A DNA stretch of 64,000 nt, from the NCBI GenBank assembly GCA_030429545.1, contig JAUIFF010000010.1:244507-308506 (forward strand), given 5' to 3'. A model generated the notes under the pieces. The model saw only the letters and a list, made by a program, of their open reading frames with translations, was not told the origin of the DNA and searched no databases. The DNA comes from Polyangia bacterium. Lineage in GTDB: Bacteria > Myxococcota_A > Polyangia > Nannocystales > Nannocystaceae. Below are positions 1-7,684 of the stretch, piece after piece (the stretch's first letter is position 1; each line of letters starts with the position of its first letter). Both the position numbers and the translations under genes were made by a program.

Positions 1-484
1 AGAGGCGATCTGTTCGATATTGGCTTAACAATAATAGCCCCACTGCGTGTCGATGCGCTTTTGGTCCCATTCCGTCATCAAGGGTCAGCTCGGCTGCCCA
101 CCATAGCCGCGAGAGCCCGTTATCGACCAACCTTCCGACAAACCGGTTGCGGTTGAGCTTACGCTCACCAGTTGTCCACCGCCGGCGGAGAGCGCCTGCC
201 GCGTGACGGGTCGCTAGCCATGCCCACATTTTTGAGTCTGTCGCAACTCCTCGCCGAATCCCCAACTTTTGATGGAGAGTAACTGCTGCATCTGGGTCAC
301 TTTCCGGCCCCGGCTTGCTGATCGTAAAGTTGACACCCTCAAGGTCCACCGTTTCACCTTCGATCTGCGCTGCGAACGAAGGGTCGTCAGGAAGCCGCTC
401 GGTCGTTCCAAGCAAAAAAGCCGCGTCAATCGCTGCGAGCCCCTGGTTAGTCAGCTTCATCAGTGGCGTTTTCTGGCCCATCAT
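1..484 (-). CDS. Unknown protein, N-terminal 161 residues (runs off left edge)
   Basis: An open minus-strand frame starts at ATG 484 and stays open to base 1, so the stop lies outside the window. The start overlaps the stop of the upstream gene as ATGA (484-481), the usual sign of translational coupling; a second ATG follows directly at 481. The protein begins MMGQKTPLMKLTNQGLAAID and has a basic stretch near residues 110-125. I do not recognise a domain. It is the third gene of an operon led by a GHKL ATPase, next to a CBASS locus, so a part in a defence complex is an inference from position only. Confidence 0.72.
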   Translation of the reverse strand, partial: MMGQKTPLMKLTNQGLAAIDAAFLLGTTERLPDDPSFAAQIEGETVDLEGVNFTISKPGPESDPDAAVTLHQKLGIRRGVATDSKMWAWLATRHAAGALRRRWTTGERKLNRNRFVGRLVDNGLSRLWWAAELTLDDGMGPKAHRHAVGLLLLSQYRTDRL

Positions 485-1500
485 GCAAGCTCCTTAAAAG
501 CCCTTCGGACAATCTCTGGTAAGTCGAGTACATCGTGAATCGCTGCCACCATCTCTTCGATGAGCACAGCCGCATCATCGCGGTACCCCTGCTTCATTTC
601 GAAGAGACGTTCGAGGAGGTAGTTGAAACCTTGCTCTCGCGACATACCGGGGTAGAGCTTGCCGGCAACGCGAATCAACAACCCGCGCCGCCACCCCTCG
701 CGGACTGTCGGCAACTCGTCCTCATCTTGCTCGACCGATAAAATTGCGGTGTGAATCAAACCGTACCAAACAGGCCCGGCGATCGCCTGGTTCAGCAAGT
801 CTCGCACCACTGCACGCTGACCGGTCGTCGCCTTTGACTCGAGCACTGTTACCAAATCCGTAACTCCGCGATTGAGCCACAGCACTGGTGGCTCGGCAGT
901 ACTCTCGAGGTAGTAAATCCGCTTGCTACTGCGTTTTCTTCGCGAGTGGGTCGACGTACGAAAGTCCTCCCAACGCGTGTCGAGCGAGCCACCAGGCGTC
1001 TGTGCGGGCTCTCGGGTCATCACTGTAATCAGAGGAGAGCTCGCTACCCGCATGCCCAAACGGGTCGCAAACCCCGATACACGAACCCCAGTTTTTGTCC
1101 TCACTGCAACGGCTTCAAGTGTCGCAAGTCCGGTGCTGTCCCTGGGACTAAACTTGATGCAACCGCTGGCGACCCCATCCATTTGTTTCAGTGGCGCAAC
1201 AACTCGATACCAGCCCGCGGCATCATGTAAAACTGCGAGATATCGAAGTGGTGGTGCTTGTCGTTCCTCGGCCGGAAGTATTTTTTCGTACAGGGAACTA
1301 TCTACGCCGCGAACTTCAACGAACACTAGTATTGGATCGGAGCAACTCGAAAAGTCGCGCAAGTCGAGCTTTCCGCGCTCCGCGTCAAAAACAGGATCGA
1401 CATCAATGTTCTCATCCCCCTGCCGGAGTTCAGTGATAGTGAACAGTAGCTCCCGATTTGCGTATGCGTGGGGGAGAAAGCGTTGTCGTTTAATCGTCAT
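481..1500 (-). CDS. Unknown 339-residue protein, partner of GHKL ATPase
   Basis: The start ATG at 1500 is preceded by a strong ribosome binding site (GGAGGTGA) that lies inside the end of the upstream ATPase gene; the two genes overlap by 11 nt. The downstream gene overlaps its stop by 4 nt. No signal peptide or membrane segment is evident. The N-terminal half looks beta-rich, a basic Arg/Lys/Ser stretch (HSRRKRSSKR) sits near residue 190, and the C-terminal 130 residues look helical and acidic. No family is recognised. The tight coupling suggests a fixed-ratio complex with the ATPase. Function unknown. Confidence 0.8.
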   Translation of the reverse strand: MTIKRQRFLPHAYANRELLFTITELRQGDENIDVDPVFDAERGKLDLRDFSSCSDPILVFVEVRGVDSSLYEKILPAEERQAPPLRYLAVLHDAAGWYRVVAPLKQMDGVASGCIKFSPRDSTGLATLEAVAVRTKTGVRVSGFATRLGMRVASSPLITVMTREPAQTPGGSLDTRWEDFRTSTHSRRKRSSKRIYYLESTAEPPVLWLNRGVTDLVTVLESKATTGQRAVVRDLLNQAIAGPVWYGLIHTAILSVEQDEDELPTVREGWRRGLLIRVAGKLYPGMSREQGFNYLLERLFEMKQGYRDDAAVLIEEMVAAIHDVLDLPEIVRRAFKELA

Positions 1501-3304
1501 CGCTCACCTCCACTTTTGACCGGATAACAAGCTCAATCGCTGCTTCGTCGGTCGGAACCGGATGTTTCCCTGGATCTGTCTCGCCTCGGATCTTCACTCC
1601 GCGCGACCCAGCAGGTGCCCGTATGTGGGCACGTCCGTCGATTAGCTCGAACGCCGCCCCCTCAACTTCGACCAGCGCAAGAGTCCCCCCCTGCCGCGAA
1701 CTCCCGTGCTCCTCACAAAATTCAACATCAATGATCGTGTGCCAAGGCATCTCGGTCGGAAGATTTGGATGCACCGAGGCAACAAAGCACCAAACTCCGT
1801 CCGTGAGATGGGCCGAGAGGTTACGGAAGTGGAAATCACTCTCGGCACGCCCGCCACCGACGGTACCAACTCGAAAAAGCTGGCGCAGTCGTTGGGGTCC
1901 GCTTTCACTCGTACTGGGCGGCAACACAACATGTTTTCGAATCGCGTCTTCCGCTGTGCTTGCAAGGCTTTTGAGTGCCACCCCCCACCCTCTTCGATAG
2001 GTTTCTTTTAGCCGCGGAGTGGGTGCCCATTGGTCGTGGGCAGGAGGCTCGGCGGTTTTGAGAAATGCCTCGAGGGCTTTGGCCTGGTCGGGGTTGTCGC
2101 GAACGGCCTCACCACAAACTAAAATTGCGCGAAATGGCCGGGCCGACAGCGAGATTCGACGGAGCTTCCGACACTCGACAATCATCCCTGGCCCGCGAAA
2201 ACACGAAAGCGACCACTCGTCGCTCCCCTCACCTGCGAGTTGAATAACGACATCAGCGACGACCTCGCCCGCCTTTTGGGTATTGTCCTTCCGGGCAGGT
2301 AGCGGGATCGTAATCCGCTCAACAACAACGTCATCGGCCCCTTTTAATGCACTGCTCTCACCATGTGAGTCGTACACCCGAAGCATGGTTGCAAGTGGGT
2401 CTTCGGCACCCGCGACCTCGACCGGCGACTGGCCAACACTCACCGAAAGCCGCTTACGAGTCAGCGCTGGCCAAAAAGCCCGGCGAGCCTGCTCCCGAAG
2501 CTGAGCCTCGATTGTGTCGCCCTCGTCTTCCTCGTCACAAGCCGGATCATCAAATCCCACAATGCAAATCGACGTGCCGGTCTCACCTTTGTCAAAAAGC
2601 GTTGCCCCCAACAACCGAGCAGCTTCGCGAGCCTCGTGGTCCCACAACGACACGGCCCGGTCTCCGCTCCCGGCACTCTCGACCCGGCCAAACCAACCAT
2701 CCCCAGAGTATTTGTCCCGGCCGATCTCATGAAAGGGAAGCGCGGCCTTAATAATGAAGCGTTCACGACCTTTGTGGTCGCCAGCCGCCAACCGCGAGTA
2801 AAACGCGACCGTCGAAATCTGGGAAAAACGCCACAGGACAGCTTTGCCGAGACCAAAGCTTCCACCACTTTCGACTCGCTGCTTCTCGCTGAACAGCCGA
2901 TCCCGACAAAGCGCCGCAAAATTGCCGGAGCCCTGCTCCTCGCCCATCAACCCAGTGGTCCCGCGGTCCTCGATCCACAAGCCCGCAACGGAGTCTGTGT
3001 CCATCAAATCGACACCGCGACCGAAACGCTCCGAAGCAACTTTAACTGCGGCGAGATGTCGACCAAGCGTAGACCAGGCAATCGCCCGTTTCAGCGAGCG
3101 AAGTTGCTCTCCGCCGAACTTCACACTACGTAGGATCACCCGGACACAACTCTGTCCTTCGACTAGCTGATCGTTGCTGTTTTGGAGCACTTCGCGAACG
3201 AGTGCGCTGACATTGGGGGTAAAGACATACTGCGCCGGGTCACCGCCCTGCCGTGCACCGGAGGGAGGGACCGGATCAAAACACCATCGTTGTTCCGAGG
3301 TCAT
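1490..3304 (-). CDS. GHKL-family ATPase (defence-associated candidate)
   Basis: The 604-residue protein carries the Bergerat ATP-binding signature: an N-box with REVLQNSNDQ at about residues 37-46, the G1 box IEDRGTTGL (Asp113, Gly115) and the glycine-rich lid GGSFGLGK at 147-154. This fold occurs in MutL, Hsp90, gyrase B and MORC-type proteins. The N-box form resembles ATP-binding proteins of bacterial defence loci, but I cannot name the system. The rest has no clear catalytic motif, so the partner proteins may supply the effector. It heads a three-gene overlapping operon; a weak SD (GGAAAG) precedes ATG 3304. Confidence 0.8.
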   Translation of the reverse strand: MTSEQRWCFDPVPPSGARQGGDPAQYVFTPNVSALVREVLQNSNDQLVEGQSCVRVILRSVKFGGEQLRSLKRAIAWSTLGRHLAAVKVASERFGRGVDLMDTDSVAGLWIEDRGTTGLMGEEQGSGNFAALCRDRLFSEKQRVESGGSFGLGKAVLWRFSQISTVAFYSRLAAGDHKGRERFIIKAALPFHEIGRDKYSGDGWFGRVESAGSGDRAVSLWDHEAREAARLLGATLFDKGETGTSICIVGFDDPACDEEDEGDTIEAQLREQARRAFWPALTRKRLSVSVGQSPVEVAGAEDPLATMLRVYDSHGESSALKGADDVVVERITIPLPARKDNTQKAGEVVADVVIQLAGEGSDEWSLSCFRGPGMIVECRKLRRISLSARPFRAILVCGEAVRDNPDQAKALEAFLKTAEPPAHDQWAPTPRLKETYRRGWGVALKSLASTAEDAIRKHVVLPPSTSESGPQRLRQLFRVGTVGGGRAESDFHFRNLSAHLTDGVWCFVASVHPNLPTEMPWHTIIDVEFCEEHGSSRQGGTLALVEVEGAAFELIDGRAHIRAPAGSRGVKIRGETDPGKHPVPTDEAAIELVIRSKVEVSDDD

Positions 3305-3623
3305 AAACTTTCCAAAAGTTGGGGATACAAGGAGCTTGGCTGCTTAAACTTCGTTGATCGAGTCATTAATCGTCATGGGTGATAGCCGAGACGGCCTCGT
3401 CGCGAGTTGATTCACTCCATGATTTCACAGGAAGAGGAACGCTTCCATTCAACCCAGGCCATTGTTGGCCGGTCGACCTTGCAGCTCGACCTAGACTTCA
3501 GCGACTATAACCTCCTTCGGCGTCGCTAACTCAGGATTTTTTTGTAAGGAAAACCACAGGGACTCAAACCGATCGTTTCGCGCCGTGCTCCGACTATTGT
3601 CTCGAGACACAAGGGAGCCGAAG
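3305..3623. promoter_or_regulatory. Divergent intergenic region between GHKL operon and SAVED-CHAT operon
   Basis: About 320 bases lie between the minus-strand ATPase start and the plus-strand zinc-ribbon gene. No convincing ORF is present. The layout requires promoters for both operons here, but I could not pick confident -35/-10 boxes. An AT-rich stretch with ATTTTTTTG lies at 3537-3545. Confidence 0.4.
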
Positions 3624-4895
3624 TTGAAAATCGAGTGTGGCACGTGTTCAAACCTGATTCAGATCCCGCAAACGATGTTGCTCGTTCCGGGCTCTTTTCT
3701 GTGCGCCCGTTGTGGTCACCCCAGTAGCTGGGTCCCCGAGCACATACGTACAAGCCGGGCACGTCGCCGGCGAACGTTGCTCGTCGGCGGTGGCATGGTG
3801 TTTTTGTTGCTGATGGGCACAGCGAATGCCTGGGTTGCCCTGATACCCGGACTTGTCCTGCTCGGCTCTGGTGTCTATGCACTCACGGATCGAAAGCGGC
3901 GGTCGTTGCTCGGGCTCCTCTATCGAGTGGGGAATATCTGGTACGCCGGAGGCACGTTGATCTTGGGCGTGTTGCTTGTAACTTGTGGAGTGCTGAGCTT
4001 CACGGCTGTCGACGGCCGTAACGCGTCGCACGACGAAGCGAACCAACAGCCACAGCGGACTGCTCAGTCGCAGGACGATCGTAAGCATGCCCAAAAAGAA
4101 GCTCTGAGATCACAGCTTACGGCAAAACTCGACGCCTGGACAAGAGCCTACGCCCAAACTGAGGCGCTAGCGAATCGAGGAGCCTACGCGAAGGCGCATG
4201 AACGGTTAAAACATGTGATTGCCGAAACCACTCCGTTTGTAGAGGCATTTACCCCTCCACCGGACGAGCTCGGCTCGACGGTGCAGCGGCTGCGCAAACT
4301 TGCAAACGAGCTCGAGGCGGCTAAGGGGATGGCCGATGCCGCGAGACGGCTTCCTGCGGAGGTTGTGGCACTGCGCAGACACGTTGAGGACAAGCGGTGG
4401 TATCAGGCCGCGGAGAGTTGCCAGGCCGTTGAGGAAACCCTCGAGCGACTGATGGCCGAGGGCGTGCGCAAAGCCTACCAACCCAAGGATATCGACATCA
4501 AAAAGCAGGAAAAACGTGTCGCATCCGCGTGTGACAAGGCGCGCGACAAGGCCATTTCGCCCAAACAACTCACCGTTCGCCAATACTTGAGCGCACCTGA
4601 GAGTATTCAGCAACGAGCCGTGGAGCTGCAGTTTTCAGACCTCGAACATGACAAGGATGTCGGGGACCTCATTCGCACTGCCCGTAGCTCTGGTGTCCGA
4701 AAGGAAACAATATTGGGCATTAAGCACTGCAGTGATGGACTGATGCGCAAAGACCGAAAGGTTACCCGCTCGGCCAAGCTCCTGTTTAGCGACATTGACG
4801 TCATCACGCGTAAGAGCCGACCTGCGAGTGAAACTATAAAATTATGCACTGCCATCTTTTTCGGGGTGGTCATGAGCGTTGCAAACGATGGATGA
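3624..4895 (+). CDS. Zinc-ribbon, three-transmembrane, coiled-coil protein in SAVED-CHAT operon
   Basis: A zinc ribbon opens the protein (IECGTC, then LCARCG about 25 residues later). Three hydrophobic segments follow: two nearly adjacent spans around TLLVGGGMVFLLLMG and WVALIPGLVLLGSG, then a third around GTLILGVLLVTCGVLSF. The last ~280 residues are polar, helical and probably coiled coil. The start is uncertain: TTG 3624 has AAGGGAG at good spacing, while GTG 3585 in the same frame lacks one. The gene overlaps the following SAVED-CHAT gene, so the two are co-translated. It may be a membrane-anchored partner or protease substrate of the cascade; that is inference. Confidence 0.72.
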   Translation: MKIECGTCSNLIQIPQTMLLVPGSFLCARCGHPSSWVPEHIRTSRARRRRTLLVGGGMVFLLLMGTANAWVALIPGLVLLGSGVYALTDRKRRSLLGLLYRVGNIWYAGGTLILGVLLVTCGVLSFTAVDGRNASHDEANQQPQRTAQSQDDRKHAQKEALRSQLTAKLDAWTRAYAQTEALANRGAYAKAHERLKHVIAETTPFVEAFTPPPDELGSTVQRLRKLANELEAAKGMADAARRLPAEVVALRRHVEDKRWYQAAESCQAVEETLERLMAEGVRKAYQPKDIDIKKQEKRVASACDKARDKAISPKQLTVRQYLSAPESIQQRAVELQFSDLEHDKDVGDLIRTARSSGVRKETILGIKHCSDGLMRKDRKVTRSAKLLFSDIDVITRKSRPASETIKLCTAIFFGVVMSVANDG

Positions 4896-6291
4896 AATGA
4901 AGTCGAACACCACACGTCCCGGGGCAATTTTGTTGGTCCACCAGGGCACCACCGACCCGGACTTCACCATCGAAGAGCTGCGCCGGGGAGATGTTCCCAA
5001 AGACATTGAGATTGTTCGTATCACCCCAGACCGGCGTCGACTCGAGGACTACGACGAGACCTACGACTGGGAGTATGCTGCCGCCCGCCAACAAAAACAG
5101 TTTGACGAGCTTCGCACTGCCCAGCGCTGCCATCCAAACTGGCCGATCATCTATTTTGGTCTTGTACCGATTCCGCTGGCGATCCACCTCGGGTGGCTCG
5201 TCGGAAGCTGTTCGCGGGTGAGCACCCGAGTTCGTCATCACCAAACGTTTGAGTGGGGCTGGCCGGGTGGTCCAGAACCTTCGATTCAATCGGCACCTCT
5301 CGCCAGTGGCGATCCGAGATTTGAAGGGGACCTAGTGATACGTGTTTCAACTGCCGCGAGGATCGACCCTGGCGATACCCAAGTAGACCCCCAAATTCGC
5401 GAGAGTGATATCGCGTTGGCGCAGCCGGCCCTCGATGCCATTGTCTCAGAGAAAGTCCTAAACGATGTGGCCGCGACATTTACCAATACACTCATGGAGA
5501 TGTCGACCCGTTTTCCCCAGGCTCGCATACGCCATCTTTTTGCAGCTGTGCCCACCGGGCTGGCATTTCGGATGGGTACATGCCTGAACACCACGCATAT
5601 GGGGGCGATTCAAACATGGCAGTACAACGGCAGTTCGGCACGAAGGTATCACAGGGCGATCGCGCTGGGTCGGTACCGATCCGCACCAACGCTACTTATC
5701 TTGGCGGCTGCTCCTCACAACGCGGCGAGAATCTCCGCGGTCGCCGAGGTTCAGGAGTTGCACAGGCAGCTTGAGGTCAAACCAAACATTCGGCTCATCG
5801 AACGTCCTGCGACCGCGGCCGCCAGAGTCTTAGATGAACTGAGTAGTGCAGACCCGACCTTCTTGCATATCGCGGGCCATGGCCGTGGCACATCGAGCGC
5901 AGGCGGGCGGGAGCTCGTTGTCGATGGTGACTCAAGTGAGGGCGGACTGTTTTTTCTCAATAGCGAGGGCGAAGGACACCTGATGACCAACTCCGACTTC
6001 ATAGCGCTTACACGCGACCTGCGGAGACTTCGATGCGTTGTGTTGACAACGTGTCACAGCGCCGAACTCGCCAAGGAACTCGATGCGAGCGGAAAACTAG
6101 CAATCGGGTTTGTCGGCCCCCTCAACGACACCGCGGGCCGGGACTTTGCACAGACATTTTGGCGCTATGCTGTTGAGGGGCGTACATTTCGCCGCGCGTG
6201 TGAGCTCGCCGAAATCCAAATCCGGGCCCAACACCAAATTACACTCGAGTACTGGCACTCAGATTCCGACAAGAAATTGTTTTATGATTGA
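4888..6291 (+). CDS. SAVED-CHAT protease, cyclic-oligonucleotide-activated
   Basis: The N-terminal half reads as a SAVED sensor: two internally related stretches, IYFGLVPIPLAIHLGWLVG (about residues 88-106) and HLFAAVPTGLAFRMG (about 216-230), are the typical duplicated CARF-like halves. The C-terminal half is a CHAT protease with the catalytic pair His331 (FLHIAGHGRG) and Cys389 (VVLTTCHSAE). In the Haliangium ochraceum type III-B CRISPR system a SAVED-CHAT protein oligomerises on cyclic tri-AMP and cleaves a caspase-like protease. Here the ligand source would be the CD-NTase at 12.1 kb. Start ATG 4888 overlaps the previous stop; ATG 4897 is an alternative. The 3' end overlaps the convergent sigma gene by 10 nt. 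Confidence 0.88.
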   Translation: MDEMKSNTTRPGAILLVHQGTTDPDFTIEELRRGDVPKDIEIVRITPDRRRLEDYDETYDWEYAAARQQKQFDELRTAQRCHPNWPIIYFGLVPIPLAIHLGWLVGSCSRVSTRVRHHQTFEWGWPGGPEPSIQSAPLASGDPRFEGDLVIRVSTAARIDPGDTQVDPQIRESDIALAQPALDAIVSEKVLNDVAATFTNTLMEMSTRFPQARIRHLFAAVPTGLAFRMGTCLNTTHMGAIQTWQYNGSSARRYHRAIALGRYRSAPTLLILAAAPHNAARISAVAEVQELHRQLEVKPNIRLIERPATAAARVLDELSSADPTFLHIAGHGRGTSSAGGRELVVDGDSSEGGLFFLNSEGEGHLMTNSDFIALTRDLRRLRCVVLTTCHSAELAKELDASGKLAIGFVGPLNDTAGRDFAQTFWRYAVEGRTFRRACELAEIQIRAQHQITLEYWHSDSDKKLFYD

Positions 6292-6896
6292 GCAGGGCCC
6301 TCAGTGTAAAACCGATAAACCATTTGTAGTTTTTGGTCGAGAGCCTCATCTGCGAGCGGACGCTCGCCATTTTTATCGAGGATTCTCTTTAGTTGACCGC
6401 GGGCGGTATGGAGTCGACTCCGAACCGTTGACTCCGAAATGTCGAGCAGCTCACCGACCTCGCGGGCGGTCATTGAATTCCAGTAATACAGGTCGAGAAC
6501 TTCTCTGCTGTGATACGTGAGTTGATCGATACATTGGATGAATTTCCAATGCTTGGTGACCTGGTCCATTGCATACGACGGGGTTACACCCACATCTTCG
6601 ACTGAGTGTGTCAGCGGATCGAAGTCCTTCTTGCGCGAGCGCAGGTGATCGCTGATCCGACAACGGACAATACGAAACAGGAATGTGCGGAAGCTCGATC
6701 GACCTTGAAAGTTTTTGATGGACGTACTAACCGAAACGAAGACCTTCTGTGTGACATCCGCGCCATCGCTATTTCCGAGTTGACGCATACAATAGGTTCG
6801 AACACCACGAAAATGGCGCTCTACCAAAGCATTACCTGCATCCCGGTCACCTGCGGCCCATGCTTGGGCAAGTTGTTCATCGTTTTGATCAGACAT
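6282..6896 (-). CDS. ECF-type RNA polymerase sigma factor of the protease cascade
   Basis: The 204-residue protein has a sigma-2 region (GADVTQKVFVSV, then FRTFLFRIVRCRISDHLRSR) and a sigma-4 helix-turn-helix (SREVLDLYYWNSMTAREVGE, then SESTVRSRLHTARGQLKRIL). It lies downstream of a small beta-rich gene on the same strand (59-nt gap) and is convergent with SAVED-CHAT. In the Haliangium CRISPR-linked cascade a sigma factor and an inhibitor are among the PCaspase-linked proteins, so this gene probably redirects transcription once the cascade is on (inference). Upstream of the ATG there is no clear SD; a 25-bp inverted repeat touches the start codon. Confidence 0.85.
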   Translation of the reverse strand: MSDQNDEQLAQAWAAGDRDAGNALVERHFRGVRTYCMRQLGNSDGADVTQKVFVSVSTSIKNFQGRSSFRTFLFRIVRCRISDHLRSRKKDFDPLTHSVEDVGVTPSYAMDQVTKHWKFIQCIDQLTYHSREVLDLYYWNSMTAREVGELLDISESTVRSRLHTARGQLKRILDKNGERPLADEALDQKLQMVYRFYTEGPAQS

Positions 6897-6920
6897 GGGC
6901 CGCGCTTATAGCACGGCCCA
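6896..6920 (-). promoter_or_regulatory. 25-bp inverted repeat abutting the sigma-factor start codon
   Basis: TGGGCCG (6896-6902) pairs with CGGCCCA (6914-6920). Two further GC pairs surround the loop TTATA. On the coding strand the last paired base is the A of the sigma ATG, in the place where an SD would normally lie. It could be an operator or an mRNA hairpin that limits translation. Confidence 0.5.
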
Positions 6921-6955
6921 GGTTTGATTGCAGAGCCAATTGGCGAAAAACTCTG

Positions 6956-7348
6956 CTAGCGTTCCGGCTTGTCGCCCTTTGGCTTGACCTTGATATAGAT
7001 AACCTTTTTCTTGGGAGGGACAAGGCCGGTCGACGCTTCTGCGATGACCGTCACCTCAACTTCGCCGTTGGTGTTATCAAAATCAAAGTATGCCGAGCCG
7101 GCCGTGGAGCGGGTCCATGATGCTGGCCCCGTCGGTGCGGGGTGACTTGCATTGATCTCCCATTGGACACCCGCGACACTAAAATCGCGGATTTCGATAC
7201 GAATCGGGAGGTTTTCATGCTCAGCATGTAGAGCATTGTCGTGCTGGGCGAGGTTTTGGGACGTGTAGTACACCTGGAGTCCGAGCAACGGGCCGAGGCA
7301 GGCGTCGAGGATGATTGGGTCAACATCGGAGAGTTCAAGTGCGGGCAT
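6956..7348 (-). CDS. Small beta-rich protein upstream of sigma factor; candidate inhibitor
   Basis: The 130-residue cytoplasmic protein starts at ATG 7348 behind GAAAGGA. The C-terminal two thirds alternate hydrophobic and polar residues as in an immunoglobulin-like or beta-sandwich fold (GEVEVTVIAEAS and KKKVIYIKVK are clear strands). There is no signal peptide and no zinc-binding anti-sigma motif. Because it precedes the sigma gene on the same strand, it is the best candidate for the sigma partner or inhibitor, comparable by position and size with the inhibitor of the Haliangium cascade. No sequence-level homology to that protein was checked. Confidence 0.6.
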   Translation of the reverse strand: MPALELSDVDPIILDACLGPLLGLQVYYTSQNLAQHDNALHAEHENLPIRIEIRDFSVAGVQWEINASHPAPTGPASWTRSTAGSAYFDFDNTNGEVEVTVIAEASTGLVPPKKKVIYIKVKPKGDKPER

Positions 7349-7684
7349 GTTGTTCCTTTCATAAACTTAGTCGGAGACGCAAGGCAATCGATCGGTCCAG
7401 CCCAAAACCTGCTAGCCCGGAAATCTCACTACGTTTTGAAAGAGCGACCACCAAAGGTGCGTAGTCATTTAGGTGCGCGGACTGACGAGCGAGGGAGTCG
7501 CACTTGCGGTGCGTCGAGGAGCGAGATAGGAGCACGGTCGAGGAATGCGTGCATTTGGCTGTCGCTGCCGAAGCGTCGTGAAATATCCGGGCTAGGGTGA
7601 GATTTCGGCAAGTTTTTCTTGCATCTCTGGGTTCGGCTGTCGTTCGAGGTAGGCCCGAACCACTTGTACATGCTGCGTAACCTG
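7349..7684. other. Gap containing an in-frame 30-codon extension of the kinase gene
   Basis: Directly after the kinase TAA (7687-7685), the same minus-strand frame stays open for 30 codons to a TAG at 7594-7592. It reads like a TPR-protein tail (QVVRAYLERQPNPEMQEKLA). The remaining bases, 7349-7591, hold no gene I can support; they should include the promoter of the small gene at 6956-7348. Confidence 0.5.
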
